Source: Massilia sp. CF038
GTDB taxonomy: Bacteria > Pseudomonadota > Gammaproteobacteria > Burkholderiales > Burkholderiaceae_D
DNA length: 64,000 nt
Direction: 5' to 3'
Assembly (NCBI RefSeq): GCF_900129765.1
Contig: NZ_FQWU01000001.1
Coordinates: 620,001-684,000, forward strand
In this document: one piece after another, positions 8,751 through 16,376 of the stretch
Layout: each line of letters starts with the position of its first letter
Numbering within the stretch: the first letter of the stretch is position 1
The notes under the pieces: generated by a model
The model's input: only the letters and a program-made list of their open reading frames with translations
Told to the model about the DNA's origin: nothing
Databases searched by the model: none
Made by a program: the position numbers and the translations under genes

Positions 8751-9632
8751 ATGAAGGTGTTTATGAGCTGGTCTGGCAACAGGAGCCACGCGACAGCACA
8801 GTTGTTAGCATGGTGGGCTAAATGTGTGATTCAAGCGTCACGGCCTTGGATTTCGAGCGAGGACCTGGATCGGGGATCACTTTGGTTCAGTGAGATCAAC
8901 AACAACTTAAGCGATACGTCTGTAGGGATTGTATGCCTGACCGACGAGAATAAAGATCGCCCCTGGATTCTTTTTGAGGCAGGTGCCTTGGCTAAAGGGC
9001 TGTCAAACAGTCGTGTTTGTACTTTCCTCGTTGATTTAGAGCCGAAAAACATCACAGATCCCCTCGCGCAGTTCAATCACACCAAGCCACTTGAAGATGA
9101 TATGAAGAAATTGGCGCGCACGTTAAACGCTGCCTTAGGACCAAATGCCCTGGATCCTAACGTGTTGAATGACGTTTGTGATGTTTCCTGGCCCAAATTC
9201 AAGGAGCGATTCGACCAGCTATTAAGCGATAACCCACCGGCTGGGCCAAGGGTTGAACGCGACAGCAACGATGTGCTTGGTGAAATCCTTGATAGCGTTC
9301 GTGGAATGAATCAGCGTGTCCGACAATTAGAGAACAAATCAGCTATCACTTCGTGGACGGGCTCTGCGTTTCCAGGTTTGGACGCGACAATGGGAAATGT
9401 AAAAAAGTGGATATTAACGTCGCTTGCTGACGGTTACACGATCAATGACCTTATCAACGACGTTGAAAGCAATTCGTCACTTAGCCCCAAGCTGCGCAAG
9501 CAGCTAACAATGATGGTCATTGAAGCGGGCCGGACCCAGAACCCCGAGACGAAAGGATACTCTGATATTCTGCGGCCAACTAGCTTCGTGGGTGCCGGAG
9601 GGATATTAGATACATCATCCAATAGCGAGTGA
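8751..9632 (+). CDS. TIR-domain protein
   Basis: This is a 293-residue protein with an N-terminal TIR-type domain of about 150 residues: KVFMSWSGNRSH at the first strand, PWISSEDLDRGSLW in the BB-loop region, GIVCLTDEN, and the WxxxE signature as W72-I-L-F-E76 in PWILFEAGALAKG. In catalytic TIR proteins the Glu of that motif is the NAD-cleaving residue. Residues 175-200 (GEILDSVRGMNQRVRQLENK) look like a coiled coil, and the C-terminal 100 residues are not recognised. No Thoeris, CBASS or SIR2 partner lies beside it. Defence by NAD depletion is an inference. Its base composition is AT-richer than its neighbours, which suggests transfer. Confidence 0.8.
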   Translation: MKVFMSWSGNRSHATAQLLAWWAKCVIQASRPWISSEDLDRGSLWFSEINNNLSDTSVGIVCLTDENKDRPWILFEAGALAKGLSNSRVCTFLVDLEPKNITDPLAQFNHTKPLEDDMKKLARTLNAALGPNALDPNVLNDVCDVSWPKFKERFDQLLSDNPPAGPRVERDSNDVLGEILDSVRGMNQRVRQLENKSAITSWTGSAFPGLDATMGNVKKWILTSLADGYTINDLINDVESNSSLSPKLRKQLTMMVIEAGRTQNPETKGYSDILRPTSFVGAGGILDTSSNSE

Positions 9633-10131
9633 GCCCATTTTATGACCCTCTCTCGATGTTCCGACCTGCGCGGGCCTTTCGATAATCAGAACGGCAAATC
9701 AAACCCGTGCGGACGACGCGCCGAAGCAGTTCGGCTACATCGCTAACGGTCATGCATCTAATGCGAGTGAGAGGACGATGGTTTTATTCCCCTCAATCGA
9801 AATATAGCGAAAAAGCCTGAAACACCTTAGTTTTCGTTGTCAGCAATCGCGATTGTTTGCAGGCATATCTTAGCGAAGGTGATTAAGCAGTCCGGCGTGA
9901 ACTCGACGAATTGGTTCCGTAAATAAATACAGTGGAGATAACAAGGTAAACAGTTGTGCTCGATTTCGTTGCTGGAAAGAGCATTCATAGGCCACTCAAC
10001 ACCACGAGACGTGCGAGTATGTATCATGTATCGCCTGTCTTACTTCCTCGACGGCTAAAACTCTTGAATGAAAGTTTGGGCATTCTGGAATTATTGTCGG
10101 GAGCTGGCGCAAAGTTTTCCCGGATACGCTG
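9633..10131. other. About 500 bp without a supported gene
   Basis: This AT-richer stretch follows the TIR gene. Short open frames exist on both strands (for example 9827-10027 minus), but none has a ribosome binding site, recognisable domain or coding-like composition. On the minus strand, 10131 down to about 10090 appears to continue the C-terminus of the neighbouring antitoxin gene in a shifted frame. The rest is probably decayed sequence. Confidence 0.4.
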
Positions 10132-10359
10132 TCAGTAGTGGCGCATGTCGCCCCACGGAATGGTTTTGCCCGATTCCACGATTTTTGCGAAGCGGGCGTC
10201 GGCCTCGGCGTCAAAGCCGGCACGCTGTTCTTCCAGCTCTGCCTTTTCGGTAATAGCCTCAAGGATGAAACTATGGGTGGTTTTGCCAGCGCGCTCGGCG
10301 GCGCTGGCAATTCGTGCCTTCAATTCTTCGGGCAAACGAATTGTCGTGGTGGTTGCCAT
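10132..10359 (-). CDS. Ribbon-helix-helix antitoxin-like protein, probably frameshifted
   Basis: The 75 residues begin MATTTTIRLPEELKARIAS, a typical ribbon-helix-helix DNA-binding start, followed by RAGKTTHSFILEAI and an acidic helix. ATG 10359 has a GGGAGACC ribosome binding site and is preferred over the upstream ATG at 10392. The frame stops after GDMRHY. The next frame directly continues DSVSGKTLRQLP, which resembles the usual C-terminal extension of this family as I remember it. A one-base shift has therefore probably shortened the protein. No RelE/ParE-type toxin follows, so this looks like an orphan remnant of a type II toxin-antitoxin pair. Confidence 0.65.
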   Translation of the reverse strand: MATTTTIRLPEELKARIASAAERAGKTTHSFILEAITEKAELEEQRAGFDAEADARFAKIVESGKTIPWGDMRHY

Positions 10360-10466
10360 TGCGGTCTCCCTTGGTACATCCAAATGTAGCATAACTGTGC
10401 TAACTTCCGGATCCGTGAGCTGTTCGCATGGTTCACTGTAATTCCTTATCAGCCCGTTCGTCCACG

Positions 10467-10940
10467 CTAGGGACTGGCATTTTTTAGCGCCTGGATCGCA
10501 GCTGCGGCCTCAGTGGCATGCTCGGTGGTCAGATAAACCGGCACCCCGCGCATGCCCGAGCGATTCAAAAACAGAATCAGCGCTTTGACATCGTCGCCCG
10601 GCGGAGCGATCTCGGCGCGTTCGATTTCTTGCCAGGTGAAGTGCGCGATTCTGTCAGCCGGACCGTTGCCTTGGATGTGATGAACGCCAGTTTGATCCAG
10701 CCACAGGTAAGGGAAGTAGCGTACTTTTTCTGCGCGGCGGAGAAGATGGATGTATGCGAGGACGCCGATCACAATCAAAGCAATGCCGCCTACCATCAAG
10801 CCACGGGTTGTGCCGAGCCAGAACACCACGATACCTACTGCCAGGGTAATACCGGCGAACAGGTAGGCTGCGTCGGCTTTTGCGCTGTTCGTGCTGTCTA
10901 TTTTTTCGAATGAATGCGCGGTCAGTTTGGATTGATCCAT
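10467..10940 (-). CDS. Small two-helix membrane protein, unknown function
   Basis: From ATG 10940 (GAGAAC upstream) the protein is 157 residues. It has two hydrophobic segments, AAYLFAGITLAVGIVVFWLG and LMVGGIALIVIGVLAYIHLL, and then a soluble C-terminal half of about 90 residues (FPYLWLDQTGVHHI ... YLTTEHATEAAAAIQAL) that could adopt a PH-like fold, a common pairing in bacterial membrane proteins. The family is not recognised by name. It is divergent from rdgB and closes the accessory islet. Confidence 0.65.
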   Translation of the reverse strand: MDQSKLTAHSFEKIDSTNSAKADAAYLFAGITLAVGIVVFWLGTTRGLMVGGIALIVIGVLAYIHLLRRAEKVRYFPYLWLDQTGVHHIQGNGPADRIAHFTWQEIERAEIAPPGDDVKALILFLNRSGMRGVPVYLTTEHATEAAAAIQALKNASP

Positions 10941-10979
10941 GTTCTCAATAAATCTGCTGTCTGTGGACGCTAGCATGCC

Positions 10980-11007
10980 ATGGGCCCCCGCCTGCGCGAG
11001 GGCGATG
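10980..11007 (-). repeat. Single REP unit upstream of rdgB
   Basis: One 28-bp REP unit in the ATGGGCCCCCGCC ... GAGGGCGATG orientation. It lies about 45 bp before the rdgB start and just after the divergent start of the membrane-protein gene, so it occupies the shared promoter region. Confidence 0.8.
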
Positions 11008-11053
11008 TGGGGGAAGGGGTAAAATACGGGCTTCCGACTTTATGCAGCCTATT

Positions 11054-11638
11054 ATGACCCAACGCCTCATCCTCGCCTCCAATAACGCAGGCAAACTCCG
11101 TGAGTTTTCCGAAATCCTGGGGCCGATCGGTTTCACCCTGCATCCGCAAGGCGAATTCAATGTGCCCGAGGCGGAAGAGCCGCACGCAACCTTCGTCGAA
11201 AACGCACTGGAAAAAGCGCGCCATGCCGCCCGCCTGACCGGCCTGCCGGCGCTGGCCGACGACTCGGGCGTGTGCGTCAATGCTTTTGGCGGCAAGCCTG
11301 GTGTGTACTCCGCACGCTTTGCAGGCGAACCAAAATCGGATGCGCGCAACAACGAGAAGATGATCGCCGACCTGGCCGCCCATGCCGACAAATCGGCCTA
11401 TTACTACTGCGTGCTGGTGTATGTGCGCCACGCTGATGACCCGCAGCCTGTCATTGCCGACGGCCGCTGGGATGGCGAAATTACGCCAACGGCGCGCGGC
11501 AGCAACGGTTTTGGCTACGACCCGCACTTCTTCATTCCATCCCTGGGCAAGTGCGTCGCTGAACTCACGCCGCTGGAAAAGAACGGTCTGTCGCACCGCG
11601 GCCAGGCCCTGCGCGCGCTGGTGGAAAAACTGAAATGA
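11054..11638 (+). CDS. rdgB: XTP/dITP diphosphatase (non-canonical purine NTPase)
   Basis: This Ham1/RdgB family enzyme hydrolyses XTP, ITP and dITP to monophosphates, keeping deaminated purines out of nucleic acids. The signatures are RLILASNNAGKLREF at the start, TFVENALEKARHAA, ADDSGVCVNAF and the late GFGYDPHFF and LSHRGQALRAL motifs. I start it at ATG 11054 (194 residues), which fits the family; ATG 11042 would add MQPI. Neither start has a strong ribosome binding site. Its stop overlaps the hemW start (ATGA), so the two are translationally coupled. Confidence 0.95.
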   Translation: MTQRLILASNNAGKLREFSEILGPIGFTLHPQGEFNVPEAEEPHATFVENALEKARHAARLTGLPALADDSGVCVNAFGGKPGVYSARFAGEPKSDARNNEKMIADLAAHADKSAYYYCVLVYVRHADDPQPVIADGRWDGEITPTARGSNGFGYDPHFFIPSLGKCVAELTPLEKNGLSHRGQALRALVEKLK

Positions 11639-12873
11639 TCCCGATTAAGGTTGTCAGCGGCGACGCCAAACCAGAGCCACGTTCGCCCGCGGCCAGCGCG
11701 CTGCAGTACCTGCAGCCCGGTGCATTGAACCTGACGGCGCTGCCGCCGCTGTCGCTGTACATTCATTTTCCGTGGTGCGTGCGCAAGTGCCCCTACTGCG
11801 ACTTCAATTCGCACGAAGCGAAGGGCGACTTCCCGGAAGAAGAATATCTCGATGCGGTGCGCCTGGACCTGGAACAATCGCTGCCCCTGATATGGGGCCG
11901 CAAGATCTACACGATCTTCATTGGCGGCGGCACGCCCAGCCTGATGTCGGCCAAGGGACTGGACCGGCTAATGTCGGACGTGCGCACGCTGCTGCCGCTC
12001 GACAGCAATTGTGAAGTGACGATGGAAGCCAACCCGGGCACCTTCGAGGCGGAGAAATTCAAGTCGTTCCGGGCCAGCGGCATCAACCGCCTGTCAATCG
12101 GCATCCAAAGTTTTAACCCGCGCCATCTGCAGGCCCTGGGCCGCATCCATGATGACAACGAGGCGCGCCGCGCGGTCGAGATCGCGCACGCCAACTTTGA
12201 CAACTTCAATCTGGACCTGATGTACGCGCTGCCGTCGCAGACTCTGGGCGAAGCGAAGAAGGATCTGGAAACGGCACTGTCGTTCTCACCGCCGCATCTG
12301 TCGCTGTATCACCTGACGATGGAGCCGAACACGCTGTTTGCCAAGTATCCGCCGACGCTGCCCGACGACGACGCCAGCGCCGACATGCAGGACATGATCG
12401 CCAGCGAAACGCGGGTGGCTGGCTTCGAACAATACGAGGTTTCCGCTTACGCGCAGCCCGGCCGGCGCGCGCGCCACAATCTCAATTACTGGGAGTTTGG
12501 CGATTACCTGGGCATCGGCGCCGGTGCCCATTCCAAGATCTCGTTCCCGCACCGGATTTTGCGTCAGGCGCGCTTCAAGCAGCCCAAGGCCTTCATGGAA
12601 GCGGCACGCGCCGGCAACCCGGTGCAGGAAGAGCGCGAGATCGGACGCGACGAGATGGGTTTCGAGTTCATGCTCAACACGCTGCGCCTGACGGGCGGCT
12701 TTGCGCCCAACCTGTTTGCCGAACGCACTGGCCTGGCCATCACGGCCATCGACAAGATGCTCAATGAGGCGGAAGCGAAGGGATTGCTGTATCGTGATCA
12801 TCTGATCATCCGCCCCACCGAACTGGGCCAACGTTTTTTGAACGACCTGCAGCAGTTATTCCTGACTGAGTAA
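11635..12873 (+). CDS. hemW: Radical SAM heme chaperone HemW
   Basis: This 412-residue radical SAM protein shows the CxxxCxxC cluster motif as WCVRKCPYCDFNSH near residue 47, followed by GGGTPSLM and the GIQSFNPRHLQALGRIH block. The family inserts heme into haemoproteins and was formerly annotated as an oxygen-independent coproporphyrinogen oxidase-like protein. HemW keeps the CPYCDFNS form, unlike true HemN. The residues before LYIHFPWC are a short variable leader. It overlaps rdgB by 4 bp (ATGA). Confidence 0.94.
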   Translation: MIPIKVVSGDAKPEPRSPAASALQYLQPGALNLTALPPLSLYIHFPWCVRKCPYCDFNSHEAKGDFPEEEYLDAVRLDLEQSLPLIWGRKIYTIFIGGGTPSLMSAKGLDRLMSDVRTLLPLDSNCEVTMEANPGTFEAEKFKSFRASGINRLSIGIQSFNPRHLQALGRIHDDNEARRAVEIAHANFDNFNLDLMYALPSQTLGEAKKDLETALSFSPPHLSLYHLTMEPNTLFAKYPPTLPDDDASADMQDMIASETRVAGFEQYEVSAYAQPGRRARHNLNYWEFGDYLGIGAGAHSKISFPHRILRQARFKQPKAFMEAARAGNPVQEEREIGRDEMGFEFMLNTLRLTGGFAPNLFAERTGLAITAIDKMLNEAEAKGLLYRDHLIIRPTELGQRFLNDLQQLFLTE

Positions 12874-12995
12874 ATACGCTCCAGCATCTGATTAATGTCT
12901 TTCGAGACATACAAGTTTCTATTTTGAATCCGATTTCGATGGATTTGCGTAGATGAATGCGTTACGCACACATCGACCAAAACCAGGAGAGTAAA

Positions 12996-13883
12996 TTGGC
13001 GAAATTACAACTGAAACAGATGCTGGCGCTTGCGGCCTGCATCGCGGCCACGCACGGCGCGCACGCGCAAGACATGGGCAAGCTGCTTGCCACCGGCGGC
13101 GTCAGCCAGGTGGAAGGGGCGGGCGGCGGTGGTCTCACCCCGTGGGCCCTGATTACCGGTTACGGCACCCGTGACAGCTTCGGTGCCAATGCCCACGTCA
13201 CCCAGATCAACACCAGCGATTACGCACTGTCCAGCTATGGCGTGGCCGTCGGCATTGCAGACCGCGTTGAGCTGTCGTACGCCAATCAGGACTTCAAAGG
13301 CGATCTGGCGCCGCTCGATGAATTGCGCATCAAGCAGGACATCTTTGGGGTCAAGGTCCGCGTGGCCGGTGACGCGCTGTATGACCAGTTCTCGTACATG
13401 CCGCAAATTGCGGTTGGCCTCCAATACAAGCGCAACAAGGGCATCGGCGGTCTGGGCGCCCTGGGCGTGACCAGCGTGACGCAGCTTGGCGCCAAGAAGG
13501 ATAGCGGCGTCGACCTGTACGCCTCGGCCACCAAAGTTTATCTGGCCCAGAGCCTGCTCCTGAACGGCACCCTGCGCTTCACCAAGGCCAATCAGATGGG
13601 CATCCTGGGCTTTGGCGGCGACCTGAAGGACAGCTACCAGCCGATGGTGGAACTGTCGGCCGCATACCTGATCACCCGCAAGCTGGTGGCTGGCGTCGAA
13701 TATCGCATGAAGCCGCATAACCTTGCGGTCGACAACGAGCGCGATTACAAGGATGTGTTCCTCGCTTATTTCCCGAACCGGAATCTGTCGCTGACGGCGG
13801 CGTATGTGGACCTCGGTGACATCACCATTTTCAATCCCAAGAAGCAGCGCGGCTGGTATCTGTCGGCCCAGGCTGGTTTCTGA
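12996..13883 (+). CDS. DUF3034 family outer-membrane-like protein
   Basis: The protein starts at TTG 12996, chosen because AGGAGAG lies 4-5 nt upstream; it opens MAKLQLKQMLALAACIA with a signal peptide ending at HAQ. The mature part is rich in alternating hydrophobic strands (YGVAVGIADRVELSYANQDF, MVELSAAYLITRKLVAGVEYRM) and ends with Phe, typical of an outer-membrane beta-barrel. It matches the DUF3034 family as I recall it. Function is unknown. A globin and a thioredoxin-fold protein, both exported, follow on the same strand, 26 bp and 24 bp apart. Confidence 0.8.
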   Translation: MAKLQLKQMLALAACIAATHGAHAQDMGKLLATGGVSQVEGAGGGGLTPWALITGYGTRDSFGANAHVTQINTSDYALSSYGVAVGIADRVELSYANQDFKGDLAPLDELRIKQDIFGVKVRVAGDALYDQFSYMPQIAVGLQYKRNKGIGGLGALGVTSVTQLGAKKDSGVDLYASATKVYLAQSLLLNGTLRFTKANQMGILGFGGDLKDSYQPMVELSAAYLITRKLVAGVEYRMKPHNLAVDNERDYKDVFLAYFPNRNLSLTAAYVDLGDITIFNPKKQRGWYLSAQAGF

Positions 13884-13909
13884 TTCCCTTCCAATAAAGC
13901 GAGAACAAC

Positions 13910-14344
13910 ATGACTATTTTTGAGCGCGCCACCATCGTTTTGGCCTCCCTGACCCTGGGTTTCGGCCTGTGCCTGCCTGCCCAGGCTGCCGAGCCGACCT
14001 TGTTCGATGATCTGGGCGGCAAGCCCGGCATTGAAAAAATCGTCGCCGATTTCCTGCCGATTCTGCAGGCCGATCCCCGCATCAACACCTTCTTTGCCAA
14101 GACCGACATGAAGCAACTGGGTGTTTTGCTGAGCGAGCAGTTTTGCCAGCTGGCGGGCGGACCCTGCACCTACAGCGGGCGCGACATGGTCGCCTCCCAC
14201 GATGGCATGGGCGTGAAGTCGGCGCACTTCAATGCGCTGGCGGAGGACCTGCAAATCGCGATGGAAAACAACAAGGTGCCCAGCTCGGTGGCAAATCGCC
14301 TGGTGGCGAAACTGGCACCGATGAAACATGCTATCGTGCGATAA
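13910..14344 (+). CDS. Exported group 1 truncated hemoglobin
   Basis: These 144 residues start with a clear signal peptide (MTIFERATIVLASLTLGFGL ... AQA) and continue as a truncated globin: TLFDDLGGKPGIEKIVADF, ILQADPRINTFF, then FCQLAGGPCTYSGRDM and HFNALAEDL carrying the likely proximal histidine. Group 1 truncated globins bind O2 or NO and can act as NO dioxygenases. An exported form is unusual and suggests a periplasmic role. Two cysteines in CQLAGGPC could form a disulfide in that compartment. It lies between the DUF3034 gene and a thioredoxin-fold gene. Confidence 0.88.
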   Translation: MTIFERATIVLASLTLGFGLCLPAQAAEPTLFDDLGGKPGIEKIVADFLPILQADPRINTFFAKTDMKQLGVLLSEQFCQLAGGPCTYSGRDMVASHDGMGVKSAHFNALAEDLQIAMENNKVPSSVANRLVAKLAPMKHAIVR

Positions 14345-14368
14345 CGATATTATTTCTGGAGGCCAAGC

Positions 14369-14920
14369 GTGAAAAGACGCGATTTTCTGCATACTGTTGC
14401 CGCCGGCGGCATGGGTTTGATGCTGCCGGGGCTGGTCCTGGCGCAAGACAAGAAGGCGCCTGCGCCTGCGGCCGCTGCCAAGCCGGTGAAGCCGCCGACC
14501 GAATACACATTGAAAGGTTTTGATGTGTACGGCAAGGCGATCAATCTGCAGGACTATCGCGGCAAGGCGGTGCTGGTCAGCTTCTTTACCGCCGAATGTA
14601 TTCCATGCACCAACGACTTACGCTTGATGCGCGAGTTTTTCGGTGCGAATCGCTCGCGCAATTACGTCAACATTGCGGTGAACATGGATGCGGATCGCCA
14701 GGCCATTGCCGAGTACATGGATCTGGTGAAGAAGACGATTCCGGCGGAGCAGCACTTCCCGATTGCCTGGCGCAATGCGAAGGGGCATAGCGATAATTTC
14801 GGTGCGATCACGTCCGAGCCCACCCACTTTGTGCTGGATAAAGCCCACCAGCTGGTCACACGCCGCAATGGGGTTTTCAAAGCCGGTGACTGGGACGATC
14901 TGTGGACCAATCTTGAATGA
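14369..14920 (+). CDS. Exported thioredoxin-fold protein (TlpA/redoxin type)
   Basis: This 183-residue protein begins MKRRDFLHTVAAGGMGLMLP, a Tat-like leader with an RRDFL motif, followed by an Ala/Pro-rich linker. The thioredoxin-fold domain has the redox motif C-I-P-C in SFFTAECIPCTNDLR near residue 76. TlpA-like proteins reduce periplasmic disulfides or act in thiol peroxidation. The annotation is at family level; the substrate is unknown. The context (exported globin upstream) suggests periplasmic NO or peroxide chemistry. A strong terminator follows. Confidence 0.85.
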   Translation: MKRRDFLHTVAAGGMGLMLPGLVLAQDKKAPAPAAAAKPVKPPTEYTLKGFDVYGKAINLQDYRGKAVLVSFFTAECIPCTNDLRLMREFFGANRSRNYVNIAVNMDADRQAIAEYMDLVKKTIPAEQHFPIAWRNAKGHSDNFGAITSEPTHFVLDKAHQLVTRRNGVFKAGDWDDLWTNLE

Positions 14921-14940
14921 TGGTTCCTGCTTGTTAACGT

Positions 14941-14970
14941 AAAAAAAGCCGGCGTTTGCCGGCTTTTTTT
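14941..14970. terminator. Bidirectional intrinsic terminator
   Basis: A hairpin with stem AGCCGGC, loop GTTT and matching GCCGGCT is flanked by seven A on the left and seven T on the right. It therefore serves both the plus-strand globin/redoxin operon and the convergent efflux operon. Confidence 0.93.
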
Positions 14971-14981
14971 ATTGCACACGC

Positions 14982-16376
14982 TTACTGCGGACTGGTCCAG
15001 CCTCCGCCCAGCACGCGATACAAGGTCACCTGATTCTGCAGCCGCGCCAGGTTGGCCTGCACCGCGCCTTGCTGTGCCTGGAACAGCGAACGCTGCGCGT
15101 CCAGCAGATCGAGATAGCTCGACGCGCCGCTGCGGTAACGCAGGTCCGACAGCTTGAAGCGTTCGGCTTCCGCATCGGCCACTGCACGCTGGGCGCGCAG
15201 CTGCTCGGTGTAGGTTGCCTGTCCGGCCAGCGCGTCGGCCACTTCGCGGAAGGCCGACTGGATCGACTTCTCGTATTGGGCCACGGCGATGTCGCGCCCA
15301 GCCGTGGCACTGCCCAGATTGGCCTTGTTGCGGCCATAGTCAAAGATCGGCAGCACCAGTTGCGGTGCAAAGGTCCAGCCGAACGAGCCGCTCTTGAACA
15401 AGCCCGACAGCTCGCTGCTGGCGCTGCCGGCACTGCCGGTGAGCGTGATGCGCGGGAAGAAATTGGCACGCGCAGCACCGATGTTCGCGTTGGCCGCAAT
15501 CAGTTGCTGCTCGGCCGAGCGAATGTCCGGTCGCACTGCCAGCAAGTCCGACGGCAAGCCGCCTGGGAGTTCGCTCAGTTCGGTCAGCGCCAGGGCGCCC
15601 GGGCTGGCTGCTTCGCCTGGCAGGGGCTGGCCTACCAGCAAGGTGAGCAGATTCAGGTCCTGCGCGCGCTGGCGCTGGGTTTGCGCCAGCGTCACGCGCG
15701 CGCTGTCGACCAGTGACAAACCCTGCTGCAGATCGAGCTTGGAGACGGCGCCATTGTCGTACTTGAGCTGCGTGAGCTTGAGCGATTCGACGCGCGCGTC
15801 CAGCGTTTGCTGGGTCAGCGCCAGCAGTTCGGCATCTGCCAGGGTGGCCAGGTAAGCGTTGGCGACCGACGCGATCAGGCTGATCTGGGTGGCCTTGCGC
15901 GCTTCTTCGGTGGCCAGGTATTGCGCCAGGCCGGCGTTGGACAGGCTGCGCACGCGCCCGAACAAATCAAGCTCGAACCCACTGACCACCAGACCGCCCG
16001 AGTAGGTGCTGTTGATGCTGTCGTTCGGGCCCGGCGTGCGGCTGCCGCTCACGCCCAGTCCCACGGTGGGCAGCAGGTCGGCACGGCGGATTTGATACTG
16101 CGCGCGCGCCTGCTCGATGTTCAGAATGGCCACACGCAGGTCGCGGTTGTTTTTTAGCGCCAGCTCGATCAGTTCTTTCAGGCGCGCGTCCGCGAAGAAA
16201 CGCTGCCATTCAATCTTGGATGCCGCTTCGTTGGCGGCCGTCGCGCTGGACGCATCGGGGAAGGCTGCCGCCACGGGTGCGGCGGGACGCTCGTATTTTG
16301 GTGCGAGCGACATGCAGCCCGACAGGCTCAGGGCCAGCGCCACAGGCGCCAGAATCAGTTTGCTTTTATTAGTCAT
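14982..16376 (-). CDS. RND efflux outer-membrane lipoprotein (OprM/NodT type)
   Basis: This 464-residue outer-membrane factor has a lipoprotein signal (LALSLSGC, lipidated Cys near residue 21) and the two TolC-like repeats of this family, including LFGRVRSLSNAGLAQYLATEEARKA and the late YEKSIQSAFREVADALAG helix. It forms the outer-membrane exit duct of the pump. Its start overlaps the permease stop by 8 bp. It is the third gene of the adaptor-permease-channel operon. Confidence 0.94.
   Translation of the reverse strand: MTNKSKLILAPVALALSLSGCMSLAPKYERPAAPVAAAFPDASSATAANEAASKIEWQRFFADARLKELIELALKNNRDLRVAILNIEQARAQYQIRRADLLPTVGLGVSGSRTPGPNDSINSTYSGGLVVSGFELDLFGRVRSLSNAGLAQYLATEEARKATQISLIASVANAYLATLADAELLALTQQTLDARVESLKLTQLKYDNGAVSKLDLQQGLSLVDSARVTLAQTQRQRAQDLNLLTLLVGQPLPGEAASPGALALTELSELPGGLPSDLLAVRPDIRSAEQQLIAANANIGAARANFFPRITLTGSAGSASSELSGLFKSGSFGWTFAPQLVLPIFDYGRNKANLGSATAGRDIAVAQYEKSIQSAFREVADALAGQATYTEQLRAQRAVADAEAERFKLSDLRYRSGASSYLDLLDAQRSLFQAQQGAVQANLARLQNQVTLYRVLGGGWTSPQ

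Noticed and set aside
9827-10027. Small minus-strand gene in the gap after the TIR gene
   Set aside because: 66 codons with no ribosome binding site, no family resemblance and a mixed composition; probably chance.
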